A stretch of DNA of 64,000 nucleotides, taken from positions 357,865-421,864 of the forward strand of contig JBAMJV010003121.1 in the NCBI GenBank assembly GCA_037951105.1, in the 5' to 3' direction. Positions 51,913 through 64,000 of the stretch are shown one piece after another; the first letter of the stretch is position 1; each line of letters begins with the position of its first letter. This stretch comes from Echinarachnius parma (lineage: Eukaryota > Echinodermata > Echinoidea > Clypeasteroida > Echinarachniidae). Below the pieces are notes generated by a model. That model ran no database searches, was not told the origin of the DNA, and was given only the letters and a program-made list of their open reading frames with translations. The position numbers and the translations under genes were made by a program.

Positions 51913-53574
51913 GTATTTATTTATTTATTGTTTTATTTATTATTATTATATATGTTTTTAATTAATGAATTAATGTATTATTTCATTCATTTGACCGTTT
52001 GTTTATTTTTTTATTTGTGTATGTGTCATGACAAATTATTTAAAGGTTACCATAAAACTGCCATAGCAACCCACATGTCGAATCGGATATTTTAAACTTT
52101 TGTTTTGGGAAAGATATATGTACACAATTTTCCATAATTACAAAATAATTCAGTAGTACACGACCCGTGCACGAGCCTGTGACAGTGTGTCACATGTAAT
52201 GATAGGAGCATGAGTAGACACACGTGACGACGGGAGCACGGGGGGGGGGGGGGGGGGGGGAGGGGAAACCGACAGGATCATGGTCTATAAATGATAAGTA
52301 GATCTTGCTGTTCATCCGTGTGTATATAATCCTGCTTCCTGATGCACGCCAGCTTGCCTTTATAACCATAAAACGAGATCAGATTACGTTCTTAGAATTA
52401 ACTCATTATCATCGTTATCCTCATCGTTTCCATCATCATCATTCATCATTATCAGACAGACGGCAGCCGCATATAAGTGTATATGTTTGATTCTCAATGC
52501 CGTCATCACTAACTCAAACTGGAACGTTATTTAAGCCAAATGCTCGTTTTGGGAAAATTATCGAATATAACTTTATTGGCCAAACTACTAATTGATCAGT
52601 TTGATAATTTTCCAAATAATTATATCAAGTAGTAGGCGGTTTCCAGGCAACATTTTTATAATCCCGTTTTAGAAGAAAAAAAAAATTTCTTTCACATGAT
52701 TGGTAATAAGAGCGTACATTTCATGTTTTGTGTGTTACATAATGCACCGTGCGCAAGGCGTTAGCAAACTGGCACCAGTACCACGCATCTGATTTATGAT
52801 TCCGATAACCCCTAAAATCGTTGTGAGTTCAAGCGAAAGAATGTAACTATCAGAGAACATCGAAAGGTGTCTTACTTGGGCGATTTTCTTCGAACATTTT
52901 TTTAGAAAACGTTAATCGCCTTCCAATGTGCATTCATGAATTATATTCGGAAGGTATGGTTTATGGTTGCATTCGTATGTATTCCCCAGACAAAACCAAC
53001 GAGCCATATATACATTATATTGGCGTAATACAATAATTGTAGCACAACCCACGACCCAATTGGGCGAAATAAAAGTAGAAATCGATTCTTGAATCTTTCC
53101 ACACGCGTCGAACTGCTCCCTACACATAGCATAGGGCATCAATAAAAGTGGTCCTTACAGACAGGTGATCTCCGTAGTGTCCAACCTGCCAGCGCATGAG
53201 CGCGAGTCGCTTCAGGTGAGGTACAGGGGGCGGAGCCCCGAACAAATTCGTAAACAAAGTTACTAGATCCCTTCAATGCTGTGAGGAAAGGTGGGCATGC
53301 GTTATGTATTGTGTCTATAGACTTAGTATTTTATATTCATCTCCTCATTTTATTTAGTTATTATTAGTTTGCCATGACGGGGGCCGGGGCAGGGGGGGGG
53401 GGGGGCACACGTGTCCCTCATATGTCCCCTATCATGATCAGGGGTTGGGGTCAGTGGAGTAATGATGAACAACTTCGGGGGAGGAGGGGGCCGGGGGGGG
53501 GGGGGGTGGCGTTGTTATAGAGAGCGTGAGGATGTGGAAGTGGGATACCCCCCCAAAAAAAAAACGGATGTATG

Positions 53575-53920
53575 GTTGATAACATGTGTATTTTTGTGAT
53601 CGGATATGTCCACAGACTGAACTTGGTAAATGATTGTCATATGACCGAGTAATCAGCAAAAATGCAAAGTGATAATTGCTACAGTAATTCACTGCACTCG
53701 CTGTGCACACAGTTATAATAATTATCCAGTAGATGATTTCCAATCCGAACCCTTCAATCATTACCATCTTTATATAACTAAAGGTAACTTCATAAAACCG
53801 AAACCTGCTCCATGTTTCTACCGGTAATACGAGTACCATGATTACAATGAGGTCTTTGAGAACTGCAGCTACTAGGTATTTAAGTTCTGCGGTTTTTGAC
53901 AATGTTTGAAATACATTACA
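53575..53920 (-). mobile_element. Diverged MITE family A copy
   Basis: ATATGTCCACAGACTGAAC, AAAAATGCAAAGTGATAATT and CCGAAACCTGCTCCATGTTT match family A internal sequence in reverse. The ends have been lost. Confidence 0.6.
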
Positions 53921-54047
53921 CTTTACAGTTTCAAGCGTTAGCAAGATGACATTGCGCGTCTCATTTACGAATTCATTGAACCACATTTTTAGTGTCAAGC
54001 CTCCCGTTTTGTCTACATTTGTACGTCAAGTCGTCAACACAGGGTGA

Positions 54048-54628
54048 ATGCCCGGCTGGTCGTAACACCGCCATCCTGACACCTTCTTTCACGAAATGTA
54101 CTTTCAAGGACCAGAACAAAATGAGCTTTCTTTCGTGTAAGCGTCTGTTTTGCAGTAAAACAGTGCTCCGTTACGCATCAGAAAATCAACTAATTGTTTT
54201 CACCGTGATGAGCTTATAATCGCTTTATCCTATTTACATCTTTATCGATTATCCTTTCTGCTAGCTTAATATATGTAAAAAAACTAAACAAAAAAAACAA
54301 TGGCTCGTTACCAATCGGAGTGTGGTCTAAGTGTATTCATTCGATTGATGCCATTTTCTTTCAGTGTATATCATGCAGATCTCACAAGATTATGTTTGGA
54401 AACAATGCCTCGTTACGCATCTGTGCATCGAATTTCGCTGCCCGGCTGGTCGTAGCACCGCCATCCTGACACCTTCTTTCACGAAATGTACTTTCAAGGA
54501 CCAGAACAAAATGAGCTTTCTTCCGTGTAAGCTTCTGTTATCAGTAAAACAATGCTCCGTTACGCATCAGAAAATCAACTAATTGTTTTCACCTTGATGA
54601 GCTTATAATCGCTATATCCTATTTACAT
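54048..54628. repeat. Two 190-bp direct repeats
   Basis: 54048-54240 and 54439-54628 share GCCCGGCTGGTCGTA, ACCTTCTTTCACGAAATGTA and TTACGCATCAGAAAATCAAC with only a few changes. The spacer (54240-54430) is itself repeated at 55886-56070. Confidence 0.85.
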
Positions 54629-54759
54629 GTACATGATTAAGCGCCGAATAGGCTACCACTTTCCCTACCACTTCTTCTAGGTGGATCGATGCTAAACCTG
54701 TTGTTGATGTTGCTACTGATGCTACCACTGCTGATGCGTATAATTGCACCTCCACGACC

Positions 54760-54819
54760 ACCACCACCATTCACACCACAACTACTGGCATCACCACCAC
54801 TCCCACCACCAGCACCAGC

Positions 54820-54850
<31 letters not shown>

Positions 54851-55006
54851 CCACCACCACCACCACCACCACCGCCACCGCCACCGCCACGACCACCGCC
54901 ACCGCCACCGCCACCGCAACCGCCGCCGCCGCCGCCGCCGCCACCAACACCACCACCACCACCACCACCGCCACCGCCACCACCACCACCACCACCACCA
55001 CCACCA

Positions 55007-55038
<32 letters not shown>

Positions 55039-55165
55039 GCCACCGCCACCACCACCACCACCACCACCACCACCGCCACCACCACCACCACCGCCACCGC
55101 CGCCACCACCACCGCCACCGCCACCGCCAACACCACCACCGCCACCACTACCACCACCACCACCA

Positions 55166-55197
<32 letters not shown>

Positions 55198-55270
55198 GCC
55201 ACCACCACCACCACCACCGCCACCGCCACCGTCACCACCACCGCCACCACCACCACCACCACCACCACCA

Positions 55271-55302
<32 letters not shown>

Positions 55303-55423
55303 GCCACCACCACCACCACCACCACCACCACCGCCACCACCACCACCACCGCCACCGCCGCCACCACCACCGCCACCGCCACCGCCAACACCACCACCGC
55401 CACCACTACCACCACCACCACCA

Positions 55424-55455
<32 letters not shown>

Positions 55456-55522
55456 GCCACCGCCACCACCACCACCACCACCGCCACCGTCACCACCACC
55501 GCCACCACCACCACCACCACTA
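54760..55522. repeat. (CAC/CGC)n trinucleotide array with 258-bp higher order
   Basis: This is about 760 bp of ACC and GCC triplets. Marker variants (CGCCAACACC at 55125 and 55383, CCGTCACC at 55229 and 55487) recur exactly 258 bases apart, so part of the array was duplicated as a block. Long Pro, His/Arg and Val/Ala frames on both strands follow from composition. Confidence 0.9.
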
Positions 55523-56304
55523 TTTGTACTCTTCTTAACCTTTTTACATCAGCTTTACCGGCAATGTCCAGCGATGTCGATGAGTTGAATGACCACTTGG
55601 TCATAACGTCACCACCGACCTTATTCGTTGGCACAATCTTCTTTGAAGTACTTTTAATGGCGATCAGAGCTTTAGGCCGCATGCATAAACATAATAAATG
55701 TTGTTATAGACACGGTCTCTCTAATTCGACAGGTATATCAACTCAAATCAAAAGCTTAGCAAAACAAATAAATGCTTACTTTCATTACACGGCCCAATTA
55801 CTCGCCGCACCTAGGGCAGGGTCGATGAGTTTTTTTTAATCCATAGGACACGATTTACTTTCATTGTTTGTACTTTCAATTGCCCAAGCATCTTTATCGA
55901 ATATCCTTTCTGCTAGCTTAGTAATGTAACAAAAAAACAAAAAACAATGTCTCGTTACGGTCTAATTGTATTCATTCGATTGACGCGATTTTCTTTCAGT
56001 GTATATCATGCAGATCACACATGATTATGTTTGAAAACAATGCCTCGTTACGCATTGGTGCATCGTTTATTGTATTCTAGCTTTTCTAAATATTCTAGTT
56101 TTTAGTGACGATTATTATATTCAAGTCTCTCTTGTGTCTGGTTTTGAAAGTGTCTCGTTACACATCGGACAATGGTCTAAGGGCATTCCTGGTCAAAATC
56201 TGCTTCCAGGATCGGTGATTAGTAGATTTTCAGTCTTTCCTGTTTTAAGCAAATTAATGACCCGCCACAACATGGCCGATAGCCTTAATTTTAAAGGAAT
56301 TTAG

Positions 56305-57258
56305 TATATGTTTTCCCGGTCAAATTCGTAAAAACAGCAGCCAAACTGACGATTCGATCATTCAAATTAGAGCGATTTTTCTTCAAGTGCAGTTCGCTAT
56401 ATTCATTTTCACTTTTAGAGCATTCAAATTCGTTAATAGGCATTTGATTTTGTACTCCTGTTCATTCAAATGAGCTTTTTTATCGTTCAAATTAACACTG
56501 CACAATCGTCATTCAATTTCGCGCTGGTATAGAAAAGCAACAAATCTGTACCTCAATCAACATTCAAATTATATTAGTTTATAAGCACCCGATTTCGCAC
56601 ATTAAGCATTCTAATAAGTTTGGTATATCAATATTCCTTTTTCATATCATTTTTGCATTTGTTCTCAATTGGTATTTATCCGTTGGGATGTTTCACACAC
56701 TACTGTGCTAATTCAAAGACATATATTCCCCAAAAGCGTGATAAGTACACATTGTGCATGTGAATCACAGTGATTTTCATAATGAATTACAATCTCATTA
56801 ATTTCAACAGTTTTTATTTGAATAAATGCTTATACATGTATATCTAATCTTCATTTAATTTATCTATCAATTTCATCAGTATTCATCTTGTCGATTTTTC
56901 TTTGTTTTGTTTGATTAATTTAATGCAATTCAAACATCCCGCCCTCTATATTTTTTTTCTTTTCATTTACATAGTGAGTGTACGCCCATGACGAATTAAA
57001 ATGCCCACGTTTACGAATTTGAATGCCCGAATGCACACGACAACATTTTTTTCTCTAAATTGGACGATTTAAATTGGATGCTCCTTTTAAATTTAATTTT
57101 GGCCGGAATTTACGATCGCATGCTTTAAAAGTTAAATTGAATGACCATTTTAGTAAATCAATAATGATCCCAATCATCAGTCAATTTCGTGCTAAATTGA
57201 ATGATCGAATCGTCAGTTTGGCTGCTGTTACTACGAATTTGACCGGGAAAACCTATTA
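56305..57258. mobile_element. MITE family C relative, about 950 bp
   Basis: Ends TATGTTTTCCCGGTCAAATT and AATTTGACCGGGAAAACCTA are inverted, with inner arms GCAGCCAAACTGACGATTCG. The interior repeats CATTCAAATT-like words. It resembles 41076-41484 in plan and end sequence. Confidence 0.8.
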
Positions 57259-57480
57259 TTATTGTAAAAATCCACAAAACTTATTAAGAACACATCGGAG
57301 ATTGGGCTAATAATTCTACCTTGTTGAATTTCCGATCTATTTATCCTCTGAAATTTCGATTTTCAGTGTGTCAATTGCTTCTACAACTAGATTAGATTGC
57401 TATATACTTACTCCAGCATGGGGCCATGACGCTAATAAGTATGGGGGGGGGGGGGGGGCGGATGCTGTCCCTCTCAAGGG

Positions 57481-57528
<48 letters not shown>

Positions 57529-57623
57529 GTCGTCGTCATCAACATCATCATCATCATCATCATCATCCTCATCATCATCCTCATCATCCTCATCATCATC
57601 ATCATCATCGTCGTCGTCATCAA

Positions 57624-57664
<41 letters not shown>

Positions 57665-57737
57665 CATCATCATCATCGTCGTCGTCATCAACATCATCAT
57701 CATCAACATCGTCACCATCATCATCATCATCAATCAC

Positions 57738-57782
<45 letters not shown>
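57481..57782. repeat. (ATC)n trinucleotide array
   Basis: ATC repeats are interrupted by CGTCGTCGTCATCAACATC blocks at about 57529, 57609 and 57677, which marks unit duplication. It is preceded by a G-rich tract at about 57444. Confidence 0.9.
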
Positions 57783-57783
<1 letters not shown>

Positions 57784-58523
57784 TTCATCCCCATACATAC
57801 ATACAGCTCTACAGTGTGAGGTTAAACATTATTACACTAAATTAAGTCTTCAATGTTTCAGGCGTTTTCTAAATCCATAAAGCAACAGCTAAAAGAAAAG
57901 TGAGACTGAAAACATGGACAGTTAAACCGGAAATATACTTCAGCAATTTCCTGGGTATTTTTTTATCATATTTCCAGTTAGTACTATTGTTTTGGTTTTT
58001 GATAATATTATAGCTACCACCTGAAACAAACTCACAGGAATTCCATGGAAATGGGTAGTTTATGTTTCATGGAAAAATACAGTCACTTTCCATTTCAATT
58101 TCAATGGTCGTGTAGATAAACAGAATGTAAACATACTCAAATCGAGGAAATGAAATATTTTTAGGAAATGAGGTAAAACGAGAAACTACAACAATTTTCT
58201 AAAAATATTGTTTTGAATGATATTTCCTGTTATTATGCTTCTTCACGTACATTATATTAAAAGTTGTTCAATCGTTGTTATAAATTGCAATCTGTACACA
58301 CCATGTATAATAGGTGCCCTATTCCACATTCAGAGGCGCATTATTATTACCCTCGGTCAAAAGGCACAGCATCTCAACTCCATGGGGAGCATACTAGCCC
58401 AAGCTGCTATACTGGTCGAATTTGCTAATGCAACACCGCGATATACAAATTTGCAATAAAATCATGCCATTGTTAGGAATAATAATATATGTCTAAATGT
58501 ATGCCAAACCAATGACCCGCATG

Positions 58524-59270
58524 CATTGTCCAAATCCTCAAAATAAAATTTTAATTCTAGCGGTTTCCCTCATACCTTGTTTTATTCGTATTAACAATAA
58601 AATCATGGGACAGGTTTCGGTTTTTCAAATTTCCCTTTCATTACAAAGATATGTACGATCGAATTATTCAGATAAGAAAAACTCCGGTGGAGTTTTGAAA
58701 CCGTGTACCAACATGACAAAGTGAGTGCAGTGAGTTAGTGAACACCACTTTGCATTTTCGCTCATTACTTGGCCATGCAATGTCCATTTGACTTGAAATA
58801 CCCTGTGGACATATGAGATAACAACAATATACATTGCATCAACCATTCATCACTTTTTGTACATGTCAACAAAGTTACTAGATCCCTTTAACATGATCTA
58901 GTAACTTTGCTGACATGTGCAAAAAGTGATGAATTGGGTGATAAATGTACATGTTTGTAATCTGATATTTCCAATAAGTAATGTGTGACAATTTCACGTC
59001 AAATGGATGTTATCTGGCCGAGTAATGAGCGAAAATGCAAAGTGACATTTGCTAACTTTTTGCACTGACTTTGTACACAGTTTTGATTATATCCAGTGGA
59101 TATAGTTCTGACAATCTGAAAACTTCAATCGTAAATATATTTCTAACAAAAGAGAAATTCGAAAAACCCAAACCTGTGCTATGCTTCTATCAATTATACA
59201 AAATATACAACAAGGTATGAGAGAACCACTCGATTTCTGATGAGGTTTTGTGGATTTGGACAATGTTATT
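58524..59270. mobile_element. Two family A MITEs in inverted, tail-to-tail order
   Basis: 58524-58889 is a + copy lacking its first bases; 58895-59270 is a - copy. Their CTAGATCCCTTT ends are separated by only a few bases, so the pair can fold over about 370 bp. Confidence 0.8.
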
Positions 59271-59732
59271 CATTTAACTTACACAGAAGATGATGCGACC
59301 TTTAATAGATAAAGGCGCAGTCAATCCGACTAAACTTACGTCACCATAATTATACCAATAATAGTAAATTTTCAATGAAAAATGTGCAAAAATGTATTCG
59401 TTTTTTATTCAGATGACATTAATTTTGAAAATGTATTTTTATTCACAGACCTGATAACAATATGACCGGTTCAACCATAGTCGATTGGCGTAAAATATGT
59501 GGCATTGGACAGTTTAACGACACGATTGTCATGTTGAACCATGGAAGGTTACGGTTAACCATAAAAGTCAATTCCCCTTGAAAATATAGTTATTTCTAAA
59601 GATTCAGATTTGTTTCTTTCATTTTGTTTTGGATAATTGTTATTCTACTTTGGTAGAGCAAAGAGCCACATGTATATATCAGCGTACGGGACACGACACC
59701 GAACTACAATGAGTCACCATTGCGTTTGTATT

Positions 59733-60414
59733 AAAGGGATGTATCATGTTTATACTAGTAACATTGTCCAAATCCACACATTTAAAGGGGTAGTTTAGTT
59801 TTGGTAGAGAGGGCGCTGCACATCGCAATTTTTTTGTGAGGTAATGAAAAACTGAGTGTCGAATTTGAGAGAACATGCAATTTTAATGGCAGAATAAACT
59901 TTATTTGGTCAAAATCAACCCAGAAACGACTGAAATATCAATAAATATATCTGATCTTATAATTATTTGGGGCCCAAATAATTAGATGATTTTTTAAAAA
60001 AAATAAAAAAATGCTTGCACTTTTTCAAAAATTTTAAAAAGCGTTTTTTAAATGGTTGTTGATGATCTCGCTATTTAATCATTATATCAACAAAACATCA
60101 CATGCATAATTTTGGTTGAAAATGGTTGAAACCAATGCCTTTTAAAAAAGCGCCCTCTTGTGTTTTAATGGCTCTTTTTGAATGATAACAGGCGTTTTAC
60201 TTGGTCGTTTGTAATTTTGTATACCTTTCGAGCATGGTGGAGTTATAACTATTAGTTTATAATGTTACTGTGCAGGTTTTGGCTGCTAAAGTTCAGCCTT
60301 ACCAAAACTAAACTACCCCTTTAACATGGAATATCAGATCACAAACCTACATATTTCATCAACAATGCCTCACTCTGCTCTCTACACATGTCAGCAACGT
60401 TACTAGATCCCTTT
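59733..60414 (+). mobile_element. Family A MITE interrupted by another MITE
   Basis: Outer parts (AAAGGGATGT to ACATTGTCCAAATCC, and ATGTCAGCAACGTTACTAGA to CCCTTT) are family A. The insert is at 59781-60323. Confidence 0.75.
59781..60323. mobile_element. MITE with TTAAAGGGGTAGTTTAG ends
   Basis: TTAAAGGGGTAGTTTAGTTT and AAACTAAACTACCCCTTTAA are nearly perfect inverted ends. The interior is AT-rich with two CGCCCTCTTG/GAGGGCGCT words. Confidence 0.85.
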
Positions 60415-60662
60415 CATATCAAGTTATATGGGAAATTGTACATTGTTTTTTTTCTTCCTCAGATTATTATCAATATTACCATGACCTGTGCTCTGTCTAC
60501 CGACCGTATTAACGGTAACGGTTACTGATTAAAACATGATTGTTTACTTATATTGAATTCGAATAAATAACAAAATCATTTCAACAGCAGGTGAGAAAAG
60601 TCGCGTTGGCATACGAACATTTTTGAGAACTTTTGGAAGTCCCAGTCTGCCGGTAGACTAAT

Positions 60663-60873
60663 GCCCGGCGCAGACAGAGCCGACTCGACTGGTTGTCATT
60701 CCGATCGGCTCAGTTTTCAGTGCCTCGCGAACACACATTTTGCCAGTCGAGAGACAGTCGGATGGCAGTTGGGGCCGATTCAACAAGATAAATCTGCTCC
60801 GACCGACCGGGGCCAGTTCTAGCCTGATTGAAACCAGTCGGATCGGGTCGAGTCGGCTCTGTCTGCAGAGGGC
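60663..60873. mobile_element. GC-rich foldback
   Basis: GCAGACAGAGCCGACTCGAC and GTCGAGTCGGCTCTGTCTGC are inverted; the inner part repeats CAGTCGG/CCGACTG words. Confidence 0.85.
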
Positions 60874-60916
60874 TTAACTGAACAGTTCTCGGGCTGAATG
60901 GTGCACACTGTACATT

Positions 60917-61485
60917 AAAGGGATCTATAAACACTGTCACATTTTTTTCTCGAATTTCCCTTTCTTTAAACAGATATTTACGATTAACGTGTTCGGATTG
61001 TTAATTCCCATGCTAACTGTGTACAAAGTCAGTGCAAAGAGTAAGTGGATATCACTTTGCATTTTCGCTCATTTCCTGGCCATAATTATAACGGATTACT
61101 CGGTGAGAGAAAAAAATTGTCAAAATCCAAAAAATATATTGAGACCATTTTCACATACATCATTGGTATTTGTATTAACAATGGAAACATGGAACCGGTT
61201 CAGGTTTTTCAAATCTCTCTTTTGTTATAAAGATATATATGATTGAAGTGTTCGGATTTATAAATCTCCATAGGGATAATTTAAACTGTGTATAGTCAGT
61301 GCAATGAGTTATATGAATATCAATTTGCGTTTCCCCTAATTTTGTAGGTCATATGACACTCATTTGCCATGGAATTTACACACATCAATCACTTTGTGGA
61401 CACATCAGATCACATAAATAAACATGTTATCAACCATATAATTATCAGTTTTTGCACATGTCAACAAAGTTACAATTAGATCCCT
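60917..61485 (+). mobile_element. Two diverged family A MITE pieces in tandem
   Basis: Piece 60917-61106 and piece 61113-61485 each carry the order TTTCCCTTT, ATATTTACGAT, GTACAAAGTCAGTGC and TTTGCATTTTCGCTC or diverged forms. The second ends GTTACAATTAGATCCCT. Confidence 0.65.
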
Positions 61486-61548
61486 ATTATACTGAGTAAG
61501 TGTGTATTGTTCAAAATCGGCATCCATGAGCAACTCATGTCATGGTAT

Positions 61549-61670
61549 TTCCATTTCTTATGTTTACCAAAAATAAATATTTGCATAATATGTTTTAAAT
61601 GTATCCCCAAAACATTTCCATTTCTTATGTTTACCAAAAATAAATATTTGCATAATATATTTTAAATTAA
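61549..61670. repeat. Tandem duplication, 66-67 bp
   Basis: ATTTCCATTTCTTATGTTTA and CCAAAAATAAATATTTGCAT occur twice with one base different. Confidence 0.85.
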
Positions 61671-63238
61671 GTCAAGAACAACACATACTTATAAGTTTTG
61701 ATAACCTTTTGTGATATCAAATAGATACCCAACATTTTGCAAAGGGTTGTGTAATTCATAAACAATGCAATTCATTACCACCACTTACGGAACCACTATC
61801 ATTTCCTGGTTCCGTACTCGCCAAACATTTGCGAGTGCGCCAATCTCTATTCACGCGTACGTTTGGAGACATCCCGGACGATTCGCTCTGGACACAGGTA
61901 GTCTTCGTACCTTTTTATTTATAAGAATATTGTTTTGGGGTGGACGTGGTACCCTTTAAATACGCAACTCCTGTGATAATGGATCATGTGACATGCTATG
62001 CCACCCAAAACGAGACTCGATCATGCTAGTAATAATAATTTCACATGTACATGATGTATGTGAGGTACTTATAGGAAAAGAAAATGTATTGTGACTCAAC
62101 ATTTTAGTGGCTGAAACATGTGTGTTATCGCCGAGAAGTACAATTCTAACTCTGCCATGCCTGATTGATAACGATGCATTATTATTAAATTGATTACATT
62201 TTGATCAAACGCACTTTGTTTTGTTTTTAAAGTATATTGTGCTCTTGTGGTAATTCCTACGCTTAGTTTCCCTTTCCTCACAGTATAATTTATGTTAAAG
62301 CGCCCTCATAACCAGAACTTTACTGCCCCCTTTAAATCCTCTTCTTTAGGAATCGTCAATGAAAAGAGGAAAGAATAATACACATGCACAACAATGATGA
62401 AGGACGTTTGTAAATAATGGGCCGATAATAACGCTATTCATTAATTGTTAGTATGATTGGCCTTATTGTGACGCGCGGTGCTTCAAGGCGCTTACACGCA
62501 ACGCACGGGCGAAATAAAATAACCAATTCTTTCATTATTTTGTGTCGAGGCTTAAATGTTTCTGTCTAATTGCAATTATTGTGATCTGGCCGCACTATTT
62601 GAAGACCACACGTGGGTTATAAACGAACGTTTCATAATTTATTGCGCTGTCAGAAAGCTGCTAGAATGTGAATGATTATGTATAGGCTTTGTAAGTAATA
62701 CATTGTGATAATTTAGCATTTAGTTTTGAGAAAGGTTGTTGTTCAGAATTAGATTACGATCTCGATGTCACCAAAGTAATACAACTTGACAGCCCGACAG
62801 ATTTTTCATAATGATAACACAGTCCCGCGTAATTATTTCAATAATGCTTTATTTAAAGTGATCCATTGAATTGATCAAAATCAGCCAAACCACTCGGATC
62901 TTTCACAATAATGATTCTCTTGCACCTTGTTGTTTGGCTTTGTATGTATTATGCTTATCGCTTATTATGATGCGCGAAATTTCAATACGCGCGAAGTTTG
63001 GAGTCTTGTCCATACTATACACAGGTTTGACTGTAAAATAACTCAACCAGCATGGTGGGAGGGACTCTGTAACCATGGTAACCATAACATTGCATTGCAG
63101 GGAACTTCGATAGACGTACTTCCCGCACATATTGTGTGCACCATCTCCGCCATCTCGGGAGCATTCCTTCCAAGCGGCTCGCGTGCATTGCGACGATTCG
63201 TCATACAAAAGATTTGTTATGGGTCAGAGGGTGAAGAG

Positions 63239-63264
63239 GGGGGGGGGGGGGGGGGGGGGGGGGG
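63239..63264. repeat. Long poly-G tract
   Basis: About 24 consecutive G. Similar runs occur at 4045, 37173, 52241, 53393 and 53492, and runs of C at 8013, 8183, 15533 and 44523. They can form quadruplexes and often mark assembly or sequencing length uncertainty. Confidence 0.9.
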
Positions 63265-64000
63265 AGGGGGCTGTTGCAAAGCGAGGGAGGTTCAACAAAT
63301 CTCATGAGGGGTCAAGTACATTCAATTGAAAGATGAAAACCAATTATCCATCCAACCATAGACCTACTATGATCCAACCAACAAACCAACCAACCAACCA
63401 CAGCAACGTTGGCATGCTGTCATCCTAGAAAACAAGGAGCTTTGAGACACAAAGTCTACAATCATGTTAAACACAAACTACCTACATACCTGTCTATGTA
63501 AACAGAATGATAAAATCGCTCCTCCGGGATCACTGTCTGATGTAAGGCAAAATAATACTGTCGGAGTATAATAAAGCATCAAAATCCGCTGCGTGCTCCC
63601 TCCTCAACACCACTGTATGTCTCGATCCATATTAAATTGTCCAACATATCATACTCACATGGACCGCTCTTTTGACTGTATCAATTTTGCACCTCACGAC
63701 TCACGATTCATCGGACAGTTCTGCATTCATGAAAATGCTGGAAGACAACTACAACATCAATCCACAAAGAGATTCAGAAAGTTGTGAAATGAAATTTCCG
63801 GTTGAAAGGTACTGTCTAGCGTGACGCAGCGGTGCACTAGAACACGTGATTGGTTGTGATAATCAGTGCACTAGCAGCTCCCAGCCAGAATGACCAAATC
63901 GCATGGCTCTGCATGATGTAACTACATTTCTATTCATGCATCCTTCGATCGTCGTCACACCTCGGGAACGTGCACGGGGTATCACCAGCGACACCCGGCG

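Larger units (their letters stand above)
50341..64000. other. Upstream region of SLCO, no gene recognised
   Basis: This 13.7 kb holds repeats, two trinucleotide arrays and several poly-G tracts. The SLCO promoter and any 5' UTR exon should lie at its left end, but no TATA box or initiator could be assigned. Long Pro, His, Val or Ser frames here come from the trinucleotide arrays. Confidence 0.6.

Noticed and set aside
54689..55588. 299-codon proline-rich frame and opposing His/Arg and Val/Ala frames
   Set aside because: All follow from the (ACC/GCC)n array, are open in several frames on both strands, and have no splice or domain evidence.
57368..57880. Poly-Ser/His frame of 170 codons
   Set aside because: Produced by the (ATC)n array; flanks are not coding.

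Overview
This is eukaryotic nuclear DNA. The genes have many short exons with GT-AG introns, the intergenic DNA is AT-rich and full of repeats, and short inverted-repeat elements and tRNA-derived SINEs are everywhere. Protein content and repeat style suggest a marine invertebrate, most likely a deuterostome such as an echinoderm. That placement is inference, because no sequence search was possible. No rRNA, intact tRNA, CRISPR array or prokaryotic operon was seen.

Three protein-coding genes are supported by exons that join in frame. (1) On the + strand, at least six exons between 2642 and 24007 encode a long coiled-coil protein. Its 5' end lies before the window and I could not name the family. 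Three of its exons have decayed partial copies in the neighbouring introns. (2) On the + strand, five exons from 24524 to 30798 encode a compact protein like glucosidase II beta (PRKCSH): two LDLa-type modules followed by an MRH lectin domain, without the long acidic middle region and without a C-terminal ER-retrieval tetrapeptide. Its signal-peptide exon was not found. (3) On the - strand, ten exons from 50340 down to 37249 encode a complete 905-residue organic anion transporter of the SLCO/OATP family, closest in feel to SLCO4. All its intron phases close exactly. Genes 2 and 3 converge, with about 6.4 kb between their stop codons.

Layout: 1-2641 holds a dispersed 15-mer (GGTAACTGACGTTAC). 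2642-24007 is gene 1, with very long introns that hold a 1.2 kb tandem duplication, several MITEs and a degenerate minisatellite. 24004-24368 is a large near-perfect palindrome that contains the gene 1 stop codon. 24524-30798 is gene 2, with SINEs in its introns. 30796-31930 is a minisatellite interrupted by a foldback element. 31931-37248 is intergenic with MITEs. 37249-50340 is gene 3, with several foldback elements in its introns. 50341-64000 has no recognisable gene; it holds MITEs (some nested), two large trinucleotide arrays and poly-G tracts.

The genes show no functional link to each other. The most unusual material is the repeat landscape: short inverted-repeat elements built from internally repeated palindromic words, nested insertions that give relative ages, a foldback element that supplies a stop codon, and recurrent decayed exon copies in one gene.
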